From Pseudomonas triticifolii (lineage in GTDB: Bacteria > Pseudomonadota > Gammaproteobacteria > Pseudomonadales > Pseudomonadaceae): a DNA stretch of 64,000 nt. Below the pieces are notes generated by a model. The model was not told the DNA's origin. It saw nothing but the letters and a program-made list of their open reading frames with translations, and ran no database searches. The translations under genes were made by a program, and so were the position numbers. Position 1 is the first letter of the stretch, and each line of letters starts with the position of its first letter. Where the stretch lies: assembly GCF_014358015.1 (NCBI RefSeq), contig NZ_JACONV010000003.1, positions 1 to 64,000 of the forward strand. The letters run 5' to 3'. This document shows positions 35,364 through 44,587 of this stretch, in pieces.

Positions 35364-37535
35364 TCAGAAACTGACCGAGGCCGAGAGTCTGGCGGTTCTG
35401 GGGGCGCCCATGAACAGGTAGTCGTCGCCCAGGTATTCGCCAGCATCGCGCCAGTAGCGCTTGTCGAACAGGTTGTCGACGGTCAAGCGCAGGACGGTGT
35501 CGTAACCACTGATCTTCGTGCTGTAACGGCTGCCGATGTTGAACAGCGCGTAGTCGTTGACCTGCACGGAGCCTTCCCGATCCGCCATCTTGCTCGCGCT
35601 GTACTGCATGCCACCGAGCAGGGCCAGCCCGCGAATCGGCAGGCTGTAGTCGGCTTGCAGACTGCCTCGGTATTTCGGAACGTTGAGTGCCTGATGACCT
35701 TCATAGACTGCAGTACCGCTACCCTCGACCCGTGCGCGAATTGCCGCCGCGCTGGCCGAAAGCTGCAGGCGATCAGTGACCCAGCCGTTGGCACCCAGCT
35801 CCAGCCCCGTGTTCTTCTGCTCGCCTTGCTGCACGTAGGTGAAGGTGCCGTCGTCATTGGGTCTGGAATACTGATAGGCCTGACGCGCCTGAAACACCGC
35901 CGCAGTGAAGCTCATACGCTGCCAATCGTACTTGACGCCCGCCTCAAGCTGGCGTGACACGGTCGGAGCCAGAATCTCGCTGGCGTTGGTGGTAAACCAG
36001 GCCGCCGTGCCACCCAGCGAAAGTCCTTTGCTGTAACTGGTGTAAAGAGAAACGTTGTCCACTGGCTTGTAAATCAGCGCTGCCTGAGGCAGAAACACCC
36101 AGCGCTCGGTGTGGCGTGCATCACTGCCGTCCTCGGCATAGGCCTGCTCATCCAGACGCACCTGACGCCCGCCCAGCACCGTCTGCCATTGCTCATTGAA
36201 GCTGATCCGGTCGGTCAAGAACAGGCCGTACTGGCGGCTGTCCAGACGGCGCTCGGTGTGCGGCAACGACAGGTCCGACGGCGCAACCGATTCAGGCGAC
36301 TCGTTGATGTTGCCGGACCCGACGAACTCATTGAAGGTGCCACGGGTATCGACGGTACGCCGGTACGCGCTGCTGCCAACGGTCAGATCGTGCGCAAGCG
36401 ATCCGGTCGTAAAGGTGCCGGAGAGAGCGGCCTCGACCTCATCGTTGCGTCGCGTGTCGTCTGGGCTGCGGAAATCGTAGATGTCATAGCCACCTTCGGC
36501 ACTGAAATGATTCGGAACCGCCTCTGCCGCGCAACTGGCCGAACCGTAGCACCCCCAGGCGAACGCACTGTAGTCATCGATGACCACCCGACTGCGCGAC
36601 GCACTGACACTGCCTTTCCAGCTATCGTTGAAGCGGTACTCGAAGCGGCCGTTCATGTTCAGGGAATCGATGCCGACGGGGTTGGACCAGCGTTGATAGC
36701 CCAGCAATGTGCGCGGCGAAGCGTCGTGCGGCAGGGTTGTGCCGCCCAGCAACTGATAACCGGGCACCGAGCGTTGCTCCTTGGTCTGATACTCGACGTC
36801 CAGTTGCAGCAAGGCACGCTCGCTGATGTTCCAGTCGAACGCCAGGGAGGCGAAGTCGCGCTGGCCGTCGGCGTGCTCGACGTAGGAACGAATGTCCTCA
36901 TGCGCCAGGTTGGCGCGCAAGCCGAACTGCTGCTCGCTGCCAAACCAGCCGCCCACGTCGGTGGCGATGTAGCGTTCGCCGTGCTCGTTGGTCGACACGG
37001 TGACCGAGCGCACATCCTCTGCACGTTTGGTCTGGTAATTGATGACACCGCCCGGCTCCGATACACCGCTTTGCAGACCCGACAGGCCCTTGAGCAGTTC
37101 GACCTGCTGCTTGTTTTCCAGCGCCACGTTCTGCTCGCCAGTGATGCTGCGGCCGTTGATGCGATAGCTGTTGGCGGCATTTAGCGAGAAGCCGCGCACC
37201 ACGAAGTTTTCGTAGTAACCCACCGGGGCATAGCTTTCGCCCACCGACGCGTCATTGCGCAGTACCTCACTGAGCAGTCTTGCCTGGCGGTCCTGAATCA
37301 ATGCCTCGGTGAACACTGACACCGACGCCGGTGTATCAAGCAGGGTGGCCTGGTCATGACCGGCGATCGACGCCCGAACCGCCTGATAGTCACCCACGCT
37401 TTCTTCCCGACTGCCCGAGACGTTCACTGCGGCCAGATTGACCGGCTCGACCGCCAGCACGGGTGAGGCAACGGCCATGCCCAGTGGCAGCAAGCGAAAC
37501 GCAAGACGCGCAGCGGGTCGGTGTGGCGTACTCAT
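35364..37535 (-). CDS. TonB-dependent siderophore receptor
   Basis: 723 aa. A signal peptide (about 1-28, ending VLAVEP) is followed by a plug domain (about 45-170, with DTPASVSVFTEALIQDRQ and the VVRGFSLN segment) and a 22-strand barrel ending in F (RLSASVSF). There is no N-terminal signalling domain, so it is probably not a sigma/anti-sigma transducer. It is of the FhuA/FoxA ferric-siderophore group by appearance. CTGGAG seven bases upstream sets the ATG at 37535. I see no convincing Fur box in front of it. Confidence 0.88.
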   Translation of the reverse strand: MSTPHRPAARLAFRLLPLGMAVASPVLAVEPVNLAAVNVSGSREESVGDYQAVRASIAGHDQATLLDTPASVSVFTEALIQDRQARLLSEVLRNDASVGESYAPVGYYENFVVRGFSLNAANSYRINGRSITGEQNVALENKQQVELLKGLSGLQSGVSEPGGVINYQTKRAEDVRSVTVSTNEHGERYIATDVGGWFGSEQQFGLRANLAHEDIRSYVEHADGQRDFASLAFDWNISERALLQLDVEYQTKEQRSVPGYQLLGGTTLPHDASPRTLLGYQRWSNPVGIDSLNMNGRFEYRFNDSWKGSVSASRSRVVIDDYSAFAWGCYGSASCAAEAVPNHFSAEGGYDIYDFRSPDDTRRNDEVEAALSGTFTTGSLAHDLTVGSSAYRRTVDTRGTFNEFVGSGNINESPESVAPSDLSLPHTERRLDSRQYGLFLTDRISFNEQWQTVLGGRQVRLDEQAYAEDGSDARHTERWVFLPQAALIYKPVDNVSLYTSYSKGLSLGGTAAWFTTNASEILAPTVSRQLEAGVKYDWQRMSFTAAVFQARQAYQYSRPNDDGTFTYVQQGEQKNTGLELGANGWVTDRLQLSASAAAIRARVEGSGTAVYEGHQALNVPKYRGSLQADYSLPIRGLALLGGMQYSASKMADREGSVQVNDYALFNIGSRYSTKISGYDTVLRLTVDNLFDKRYWRDAGEYLGDDYLFMGAPRTARLSASVSF

Positions 37536-37686
37536 TGTCGAACTCCAGAAGATCATGCGCCTGGACAGACGCAAAGCACCTTCAGGCAGGGGGCAACCTT
37601 TTACGTTCACCGTCGGTTTTTTTCAACCTTTGTGTGCGTGCTGTTTTTCAAACGAATCAGGTCGGCAAACTTTACGCGTGCAGCGC

Positions 37687-37714
37687 CCAGCCCATCCTAT
37701 CCAGCCCATCCTAT
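37687..37714. repeat. Tandem 14-bp direct repeat
   Basis: ccagcccatcctat occurs twice in immediate succession (37687-37700 and 37701-37714) in the 305-bp divergent region between the TonB receptor and the PepSY gene. The rest of 37536-37840 shows AT-rich promoter-like sequence near 37728-37760 but no gene. Confidence 0.6.
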
Positions 37715-37840
37715 AAAGAACCGCAGTCGATTAATTAAGCGTGAATTAAGTATGCGTCGCTAATCTGATTCCAACACAGGCACTGAACGAATCAGCACGC
37801 CGACAATCCATTACAACAGATCAATCAGAAGGAATACCCT

Positions 37841-38149
37841 ATGAAACTTATGTCTGCCCTCTTCGCTGCTGTTGCCCTGACTGCCGCTGCAGGTGTTGCT
37901 CAAGCCGATATCGGCCCAGATGAAGTTATTCGCTTGCAAAAATCCGGCGCGGTCGGTGACTTCGAGCAGTTCAACAAACAGGCTTTGGCCAAGCACTCGG
38001 GCTTTCAGATTCACGACACCGAACTGGAGAAAGACGCGGGCGGCAACTACGTCTACCAGATCGAACTCAAGGACGCCAAAGGCGTTGAGTGGAACTACGA
38101 TGTCAACGCCAAGACCGGCGCTGTTATTCGGGACGAACAGGATCGTTGA
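37841..38149 (+). CDS. PepSY-domain periplasmic protein
   Basis: 102 aa. A signal peptide (1-22, ending AQA) precedes one PepSY domain (about 25-100, ELEKDAGGNYVYQIELKDAKGVEWNYDVNAKTGAVI). Small PepSY proteins are often induced by two-component systems and may restrain proteases or bind metal or cell-wall ligands; the role here is unknown. GGAAT seven bases before the ATG. A strong terminator follows. Confidence 0.85.
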   Translation: MKLMSALFAAVALTAAAGVAQADIGPDEVIRLQKSGAVGDFEQFNKQALAKHSGFQIHDTELEKDAGGNYVYQIELKDAKGVEWNYDVNAKTGAVIRDEQDR

Positions 38150-38199
38150 TGCGGGTGCACAGCGCTGAGTCTTTCAGCGCTTGTTCACTCAGACTCAAT

Positions 38200-38237
38200 A
38201 AGAAAATTCCCACTTCAGGTGGGAATTTTCTTTTTTG
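38200..38237. terminator. Strong bidirectional terminator
   Basis: A 14-bp stem (38200-38213 with 38219-38232) with a 5-nt loop is A-rich on one side and followed by TTTT on the other. It separates two convergent genes, PepSY and the sugar dehydrogenase, and should serve both. Confidence 0.85.
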
Positions 38238-38257
38238 TGCGTTGTATAACGCGTGCC

Positions 38258-39424
38258 TTATTGCGCCAGCCCGACTTTCAGCAACTGCCCCTTATCGTCA
38301 TCGGTCAACAGATACAGATAACCATCCGGTCCCTGACGCACATCACGGATACGCTGTTTCATGTCTTTGAGCAGACGTTCTTCGTGAACGATCCGGTCGC
38401 CTTCGAACTGCAAACGTATCAATTCTTCAGTGGCCAGTGCGCCAATGAACAGGTTGTGATCCCACGCTTTGAAACGGCCATCGTCATAAAAGGTCATTCC
38501 ACTGATGCCCGGTGACTTTTCCCACACTTGGAACGGCACTTTGGTGCCTTCGACGAACTTGCCCTTCGCTTCCGGAATCGGCTCGCCGGAATAGTTGATG
38601 CCGTGGGTTGCGAGCGGCCAGCCGTAATTCTGACCACGCTCGATAATGTTCACTTCATCGCCACCCTTGGGGCCATGTTCATTGGTCCACAATGTGCCGG
38701 ACCAGGGATTCAGGGCTGCCCCCTGCTGGTTGCGATGACCATAGGACCAGATCTCCGGGCGCACGTTTTTCTGGCCAACGAAGGGGTTGTCCTTGGGAAC
38801 ATTGCCATCCGGGAAGATACGCACGACCTTGCCTTGCAGTTTGTCCAGGTCTTGCGCGGTTGCACGCTCGTTGTTTTCGCCCAGCGCGATGAACAGATAG
38901 CCGTCGCGGTCAAAGACCATCCGTGCGCCAAAGTGATTACCCACTGACAGCTTGGGTTCCTGGCGGAAAATCACTTCGAAATCTTCAAGCTTCGTCATGT
39001 CTGCCGACAACCGGCCACGACCTGCCGCGGTGCCTGCGGTATCGCCTTCGGCAGCCGTTTTACCGCTGCCTTCGGAGTAGGTCAGATACACCATTCGGTC
39101 TTTGGCGAAGTCCGGCGACAACACCACATCGAGCAGCCCGCCCTGCTTTCTGGCCCAGACTTGCGGAACACCGGAGAGCGGCGCAGACAGCTTGCCGTCC
39201 GCCGAAACCCGTCGCAGATTACCCGAGCGTTCGGTCACCAACATACCTTTGTTGTCGGGCAGAAACGCCAACGCCCAAGGGTAGTTCAAACCTTCAACGA
39301 TCGGTGTGACCGTGACGGTGCCAAGCTCGCTCTTGTATTGCTCGGCAGAGGCGGCGCTTACCGGAAGTGGCAGGCTCAGGACAGCGGTGGCACACAGTGT
39401 CGCAAACAGGGTCTTTCTGAACAT
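38258..39424 (-). CDS. PQQ-dependent soluble sugar dehydrogenase
   Basis: 388 aa, YliI/Asd-like. A signal peptide (1-24, VSAASA) is followed by a six-bladed beta-propeller of the GSDH family, with NYPWALAFLPDNKGMLVTERSGNLRRV, GNHFGARMVFDRDGYLFIALGENNER, and EHGPKGGDEVNII. It oxidises aldoses in the periplasm using PQQ and calcium. AAGGAA seven bases upstream fixes the ATG at 39424. Confidence 0.88.
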   Translation of the reverse strand: MFRKTLFATLCATAVLSLPLPVSAASAEQYKSELGTVTVTPIVEGLNYPWALAFLPDNKGMLVTERSGNLRRVSADGKLSAPLSGVPQVWARKQGGLLDVVLSPDFAKDRMVYLTYSEGSGKTAAEGDTAGTAAGRGRLSADMTKLEDFEVIFRQEPKLSVGNHFGARMVFDRDGYLFIALGENNERATAQDLDKLQGKVVRIFPDGNVPKDNPFVGQKNVRPEIWSYGHRNQQGAALNPWSGTLWTNEHGPKGGDEVNIIERGQNYGWPLATHGINYSGEPIPEAKGKFVEGTKVPFQVWEKSPGISGMTFYDDGRFKAWDHNLFIGALATEELIRLQFEGDRIVHEERLLKDMKQRIRDVRQGPDGYLYLLTDDDKGQLLKVGLAQ

Positions 39425-39486
39425 GGGCGATTCCTTATGCATGAATTGGATGTCCCGCCGCAAGACGGGAACGTGACGTCACTGGA

Positions 39487-39807
39487 TCACTTGGAACGTT
39501 GCGGGTCAGGGGTTTGCGTGGCCGGGCGCGACGGCGTCTGACGAGTCGGGTAGCCGTTGCCGATACCACCGTTTTCCAGCGTTGGCCTGCGCACCGGCGG
39601 CGCAATATTGGGCGCTCGCGAGGGCGGAATGCTCGACTCGGTACCTTGGCGGCTGTTGGGGTTGGCGCGATGGATGGGGCTGTTGTAAGGGTTGCTGCTG
39701 GCACCATTGCCTAAGGTGCTGTTGGGCAGGGTCTGCGCCTGAACGGCGCTCACACTCAACATGACGCACAACGCGCCCCATGCAAATTTTCGTACACGAC
39801 TGTTCAT
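39487..39807 (-). CDS. Small secreted proline-rich protein
   Basis: 106 aa. A signal peptide (about 1-25, ending VQA) precedes a low-complexity Pro/Asn/Ser/Arg-rich tail with no expected fold. A GTG one codon earlier is also possible. It lies 62 bp upstream of the sugar dehydrogenase on the same strand and may share its transcript. Function unknown. Confidence 0.6.
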   Translation of the reverse strand: MNSRVRKFAWGALCVMLSVSAVQAQTLPNSTLGNGASSNPYNSPIHRANPNSRQGTESSIPPSRAPNIAPPVRRPTLENGGIGNGYPTRQTPSRPATQTPDPQRSK

Positions 39808-39978
39808 CACTGGGCTCTCATCGGTTGCCCCGAAGGACGGTGAAGACTCAGGTCTTTGATGACGATAGAGGCTTCAGGTTCGGCCCGGTAACAACGATGA
39901 GCAAGCAAAGCGGCCGGAGAGTTTGTAACAAGGATGGTCAGCGGGGCACCGAAACGTCGAGCATGAGGCCGTCGTTTC

Positions 39979-41190
39979 TTATCGGGCACCTGCAAGCGAC
40001 GACCGGGAAACCGACACCAGCGGCATGCTGAACGTGAAGGTTGTGCCGCGCTCGCGCGTTGAACACACCTCAAGCGTGCCGCCATGTGCCACGGCGATCT
40101 GGCTGGCAATGTACAAGCCAAGCCCAAGACCGGCCTGGGGTTCGTCCGTCACTGGGCGTGAATACGGCTGGAACAACTGTCCCATCACTGACTCGGGTAT
40201 CGGCGCGCCCTGATTGGTCACGCTGAGCAGAAACGAGCCGCCATCGACCAGCGCCACCACATCGACGGGGCTTGCCGCATCACCATGGCTGATCGCATTG
40301 GAAACCAGATTGGACAGCAATTGCGCAATCCGCTCGTGATCACAGCGAATGAGCTCCAGCGTGCCGATCTGCGAGCGAATCTGCCGTGACGGATGTACCC
40401 GCTGAACCTCTGAGACCACGTGTTCAAGCGTTGCATCAAGGCCTTGCGCATCATGAATGCTCAACGGAATACCGTGCCCCAATCGACCTCGGGCGAAGTC
40501 GAGCACGTCATCCACCAGTTGCGACGCGCGCTTTCCGGACGTCAGAATGTGCTGCACGATCTGCTGCCCCTTATCGTCCAGCGGAAGACGCAGCAGCAGT
40601 TCAGCGCTGGCATTGATGGCAAACAGCGGGTTACGCAGGTCATGGCCCAGCACGGCGATGAATTGCTCGCGCAACTCTGACACTTCGCGCTCGGCCAGCA
40701 GGTCGGCCTGCACCTGTTGCATGTCTTTTTCGGCCTCAAGCTGCAGAGCCAGCAGACGCGCAAACGACTCCATCATGGCCAGGATCGGTGTGCCGATCAT
40801 TTTGGCGGGCTTGGGATCGAGCGCGCAGATGGTGCCGAAGAACCGGCCATCGCCGAGAAAGATCGGGACGGATATGTAGCTCTGAAAATTGTACGTGCGC
40901 GGTGTGTGGTGCTCGCAGAATCGCGTGTCCTGAGCCACATGGTCGATCACCACTGGCTCATGGGACAGGCTGATTTCATGACAGATCGTACTGCTCAACT
41001 CCAGCTCGCCGCCGGCTTGCAGACCAAAATTGAGCTTGTCCAGAACAGCGCAGGCGGTCCACGACGTTTGTGTCACGCGCGCAACGGCAGCAAAGCCCAG
41101 ACCGGTGGACTCGGTCACGACTTGCAGGATGGCAGGAACCGCACTGATCCGACCTATGGTGGCTACATCGTTTGCAATGGATTGCTGCAT
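39979..41190 (-). CDS. GAF-domain soluble histidine kinase
   Basis: 403 aa, no membrane segment. A GAF sensor (about 20-165, AVARVTQTSWTACAVLD...ISVPIFLGDGRFFGTICALDP) is followed by HisKA (H-box AVLGHDLRNPLFAI) and HATPase_c (NLVSNAISHGD, GLGLGLYI). The GAF part resembles those of phytochrome-like or redox kinases, but the bilin-binding cysteine cannot be assigned. The ATG at 41190 follows CAGGTCGGA. No response regulator is adjacent. It has the same output layout as the PAS kinase just upstream. Confidence 0.82.
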   Translation of the reverse strand: MQQSIANDVATIGRISAVPAILQVVTESTGLGFAAVARVTQTSWTACAVLDKLNFGLQAGGELELSSTICHEISLSHEPVVIDHVAQDTRFCEHHTPRTYNFQSYISVPIFLGDGRFFGTICALDPKPAKMIGTPILAMMESFARLLALQLEAEKDMQQVQADLLAEREVSELREQFIAVLGHDLRNPLFAINASAELLLRLPLDDKGQQIVQHILTSGKRASQLVDDVLDFARGRLGHGIPLSIHDAQGLDATLEHVVSEVQRVHPSRQIRSQIGTLELIRCDHERIAQLLSNLVSNAISHGDAASPVDVVALVDGGSFLLSVTNQGAPIPESVMGQLFQPYSRPVTDEPQAGLGLGLYIASQIAVAHGGTLEVCSTRERGTTFTFSMPLVSVSRSSLAGAR

Positions 41191-41404
41191 GTCCGACCTG
41201 TAACCAAACTTTGAAGTGTTGTGCATGACGCAACATTTTAGACGCGCTGAACGTTTTGTATATAACCGTTTGTGAAACCTTGACGCCCGGCGCCAATCGG
41301 AGATGAACGTTCCAGACAGGACGCACAACGCGCGAAGGTGCTTCGCTCACGCAAGCACCATAAACCATTCATTTGAATGGATCTCTATAACGTTACAATC
41401 TGAT

Positions 41405-42580
41405 TCAGTCAGCCGGGCGCGAAAAAGTTGCGGTGAACGTCGTTCCCTCTTCGGCAGAAGAGCGAACGCTGATATCACCCATGTGAGCCCGAACGATCTC
41501 ACGAACAATAAATAATCCGAGCCCGACGGTACGGGTTTCATCGCCGCTGCCAGCTACGTGGACCATAGGTTCGTAGAGGCCTTCGATCTTGTGCGCCGGG
41601 ATCGGCTCGCCTCTGTTATGCACTGACACCTTGATAACATTCGCTTCGAAAGCCGATGTGACAACGACCTCGCTGTCGGGTGCACCATAAGTCACGGCAT
41701 TGTTCACCAGATTACCGATCATTTGCAGCAGACGATCCACATCGGCCGTACAGGCACCCTGCCCCTCGGTGAGATGAGTGATCACCCGTCCCGGATAAGC
41801 CAGACGCTGCTCTTCGACGGCCTTGGCAACGATTGCATGCAGATCAATCGGCTGGGTCGACAGCGAGATACCGCGTCCGACCCGGGCGTGGGTAAAGTCC
41901 AGCAGATCGACAATCATGCGGTCGGCCCGGTCGGTCGAGAGATGGATGTGGCCCAGAATGCGTTCCTGCCGGGGCTCGAGCGCAGTACGGTCCAGCAGGC
42001 CGGCTGCCATCTTGATCGCCGTCAGCGGGTTGCGCAGGTCATGGCTGACAATGCCGATCATCTGCTCGGCAAAAATAGCCCGTATCTCGGCTTCGGCATG
42101 AGCCAGACGCAAGCGGTTTCGTGCGGAGGTCAACTCTGTCTGCACGAACATCTGCTGCTGCAGTAACTCCTCGGCCATCTTGCGCGAGGCCAGCAATTCG
42201 CGCTCGTACTTGTTACGCTCCTCGGCCAGAAAGACCGCCAGCTCATGACGCACGCCCTGCGGATGCTCACGGCGCACGGCATTGAGCATCATCGGTATGG
42301 AGCGGCCATCGGCGTGGGTGATCTCGACTTTCACTTCGGCAATCGAGCCCTGGGTTTGCAGTAACGGTGCCCAGTGAGTCTGCAGAAACACCCTGCCGGC
42401 CACATTCAGCAAGTCCTGAAAGCGACGCCCGATCAACGCCTCGCGCGTCATGCCCAGCCAGAGACAGAACGTCTCGTTGACGCGCTCGATGGTGCCATTG
42501 ACCTGGGTGACCATCAGCCCGCAGGGCGCATGTTCATAAAGCTGTTCGACGTCGCGCGGTGGTATCGGCTCAACGTCCAT
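41405..42580 (-). CDS. PAS-domain soluble histidine kinase, RsbP-like position
   Basis: 391 aa. PAS domain (about 10-125, LYEHAPCGLMVTQVNGTIERVN), coiled-coil linker, HisKA (H-box IGIVSHDLRNPLTAI) and HATPase_c (NLVNNAVTYG, GLGLFIVREI). The ATG at 42580 lies inside the 3' end of the RsbQ-like hydrolase gene (11-bp overlap), so the two are made together. In Bacillus the RsbQ hydrolase works with the PAS domain of RsbP; here the PAS partner carries a kinase instead of a PP2C phosphatase. Confidence 0.82.
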   Translation of the reverse strand: MDVEPIPPRDVEQLYEHAPCGLMVTQVNGTIERVNETFCLWLGMTREALIGRRFQDLLNVAGRVFLQTHWAPLLQTQGSIAEVKVEITHADGRSIPMMLNAVRREHPQGVRHELAVFLAEERNKYERELLASRKMAEELLQQQMFVQTELTSARNRLRLAHAEAEIRAIFAEQMIGIVSHDLRNPLTAIKMAAGLLDRTALEPRQERILGHIHLSTDRADRMIVDLLDFTHARVGRGISLSTQPIDLHAIVAKAVEEQRLAYPGRVITHLTEGQGACTADVDRLLQMIGNLVNNAVTYGAPDSEVVVTSAFEANVIKVSVHNRGEPIPAHKIEGLYEPMVHVAGSGDETRTVGLGLFIVREIVRAHMGDISVRSSAEEGTTFTATFSRPAD

Positions 42581-43391
42581 GCGCAGAACTCCCGAGGGAG
42601 TCGAGGAACTGGTTGATCGCGTTGATGCATTCTTGCGGCGCACTCATATGAGGGTAGTGACCGACGTTGTCGATCATGTGAAGGGTACTGTCCGCAATCG
42701 TCGCATGAAGGTACTCCCCGACCTGAACGGGCACGACCAGATCGTCGCTGCTTTGCAGTATCAACGTCCTGGCCTTGAAACGCGCCACATCTGCGCGATG
42801 GTCGGACAAAAAGGTCACCCGCGCGAACTGCTTGGCAATATCGGCATTGGTGCGGCAGAAACTGTCGGCCAGCTCTTCACCCAACTCGGGACGGTCGGAC
42901 GCCCCCATGAGGGTTGGCGCCATGGTGCTGGACCAGCCCAGGTAATTGCTTTCCAGCGTTTCCAACAATGAATCGACGTCCGCACGGGTGAAGCCGCCCA
43001 TATAATCGCCATCGTTGAGGTAATGCGGCGACGGGCCGATCATGATGTGACCGGCAAAACGCCCGGGCGACTGAAGCTCGGCCAGCACCGCGATCATGCC
43101 GCTGACCGAATGCCCGACATGAATGATCGGCCCAGAACCGCCGAACTCATCGGCCAACTCCAGCAGGTCGGTGGCATACCCTTTGAGCGAGGCATATTTG
43201 TGCGGGTAATAGGCCGACGTATCGGATTGCCCGCTGCCGACCAGATCGAACAGCACCACCCTGAAATGTTCGGCAAAGTGAGGTGCCATGAAGCGCCACA
43301 TGTTCTGGTCGCAACCAAAACCGTGGGCAAAGATCAGTGTGGTCGGTCCATCGCCCATGATCTTGACGTTATTGCGCTGTTGGACCGACAT
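42570..43391 (-). CDS. RsbQ-like alpha/beta hydrolase
   Basis: 273 aa, of the RsbQ/KAI2/D14 clade. Catalytic triad visible: S95 in GHSVSG, D217 in SSDDLVVP, and H245 in NVGHYPHMSAP, nearly the same spacing as RsbQ. N-terminal HGFGCDQNMW forms the oxyanion region. In Bacillus, RsbQ supplies or processes a hydrophobic signal for the PAS domain of RsbP. The gene overlaps a PAS histidine kinase, so it probably feeds a small-molecule signal to that kinase. Plant relatives are strigolactone and karrikin receptors. Confidence 0.85.
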   Translation of the reverse strand: MSVQQRNNVKIMGDGPTTLIFAHGFGCDQNMWRFMAPHFAEHFRVVLFDLVGSGQSDTSAYYPHKYASLKGYATDLLELADEFGGSGPIIHVGHSVSGMIAVLAELQSPGRFAGHIMIGPSPHYLNDGDYMGGFTRADVDSLLETLESNYLGWSSTMAPTLMGASDRPELGEELADSFCRTNADIAKQFARVTFLSDHRADVARFKARTLILQSSDDLVVPVQVGEYLHATIADSTLHMIDNVGHYPHMSAPQECINAINQFLDSLGSSAHGR

Positions 43392-43540
43392 AAAGAACCC
43401 CAGAAAAACGACTGTGCATCAGCAGGTCACACGTGCATCAACAGTGATGAAGCGAGATTATCATCGTTAGCGGCAAACTAATGGCACGAACAACGCTTAT
43501 GATGAATCTCTTGCAAGTGGAAAAAAAGAGCGTAAGCGGC

Positions 43541-44569
43541 ATGAGCAGAATTTATGATGCCCGCGGTAATGTCTACGCCGTGGTGACGCCCCAGACACTG
43601 CGCGCGATGGGCATACCGCTTCCGGAATCAGTCGAGACAGCAGCCTCGTCGCGCAAGGACTGGACGGGTCTCGCCGTACAGCAGGTTTGCGCGCTTGAAG
43701 AGCATTCGCTGAACGCATCGGGGAACACTCACAGCACCGATGGATTGCTGGTCGGCCCGTTTCAGGACACTGCACCGTTCGACCTGCTGATCGTCAACAC
43801 CGACGGCACGTTGGCCGAACGCAGCGGCAATGGCCTGACCATCTTTGCCCAGGCGCTGACCGATCAGGGTCTGGTCAGCAACGAGCAGCCTTTCACACTG
43901 AGGGTACATCACGACAAGACGGACGCAGCGTCCCCCGTCCAGACGTGGGTCCAGTCGACGACGATGGATGGCGTTGCGGGTTTCTGGCTCGACCTGGGCC
44001 GTCCGCAGTTCGGACCAGAGGCGGTCAGCGCGCAGGGTCCCGGCGTTTCAGAGGCAATGTTCATGGGCGCGCCGGTAAACCGCGTCGAACGTTTGAGCGA
44101 CATTGACGAGGCATGGTCGCAAAGCGTCTTTGTGCGCATCGGCAATCCGCATTGCGTGACACTGGTCTGTGCCCCCGAACACCTGCCTTCCTTCGCCCGA
44201 CTGCAGACGCCGGAACTGCATCAAGCGCTGGCCAGGATTGCGTTTTCCGACGGCGATGTAGGACTGGGCGATCCCTGTGCGGCAGGCGTGAACCTGCAGT
44301 GGGCGAGCGTGACCGATCCCAACCGTATCGAGGCGCGTGTATTCGAAAGAGGCGAAGGCGCGACTGCCTCGTCAGGCACCAGCGCAAGCGCGGTAGCCTG
44401 CGCAGCATGGAAAGCCGGGCGGATTCAGGCAGGCCTTGTGGAAGTGGTCATGCCGGGCGGTACCGCGCCAATCAGGCTGACCGGCGATGAACATACGTTG
44501 AGCAACGTTGCGCTGTTCGGCGTGGCACGACCCGCAGTCCAGTCATTATCCAGCCAGACGGGCAAATAA
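43541..44569 (+). CDS. DapF-like protein lacking both catalytic cysteines
   Basis: 342 aa, diaminopimelate epimerase fold (two mirrored halves). The family's first catalytic Cys (CGNG) is Ser (ERSGNGL, S95) and the second (ACGTG) is also Ser (ASSGTS, S278). NTDGTLAERSGNG, GNPHCVTLV and ERGEGATAS otherwise follow DapF. Classic two-base epimerase chemistry needs the cysteines, so it is probably not a DAP epimerase; it may use serines, dehydrate, or only bind. The start at MSRIYDARGNVY matches the DapF N-terminus; ATGs at 43481 and 43499 are alternatives. Confidence 0.8.
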   Translation: MSRIYDARGNVYAVVTPQTLRAMGIPLPESVETAASSRKDWTGLAVQQVCALEEHSLNASGNTHSTDGLLVGPFQDTAPFDLLIVNTDGTLAERSGNGLTIFAQALTDQGLVSNEQPFTLRVHHDKTDAASPVQTWVQSTTMDGVAGFWLDLGRPQFGPEAVSAQGPGVSEAMFMGAPVNRVERLSDIDEAWSQSVFVRIGNPHCVTLVCAPEHLPSFARLQTPELHQALARIAFSDGDVGLGDPCAAGVNLQWASVTDPNRIEARVFERGEGATASSGTSASAVACAAWKAGRIQAGLVEVVMPGGTAPIRLTGDEHTLSNVALFGVARPAVQSLSSQTGK

Positions 44570-44587
44570 AGCCGCGCGACTGGCGCG

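Noticed and set aside
37536..37840. Fur box in front of the TonB receptor
   Set aside because: No stretch resembling GATAATGATAATCATTATC was found by eye.
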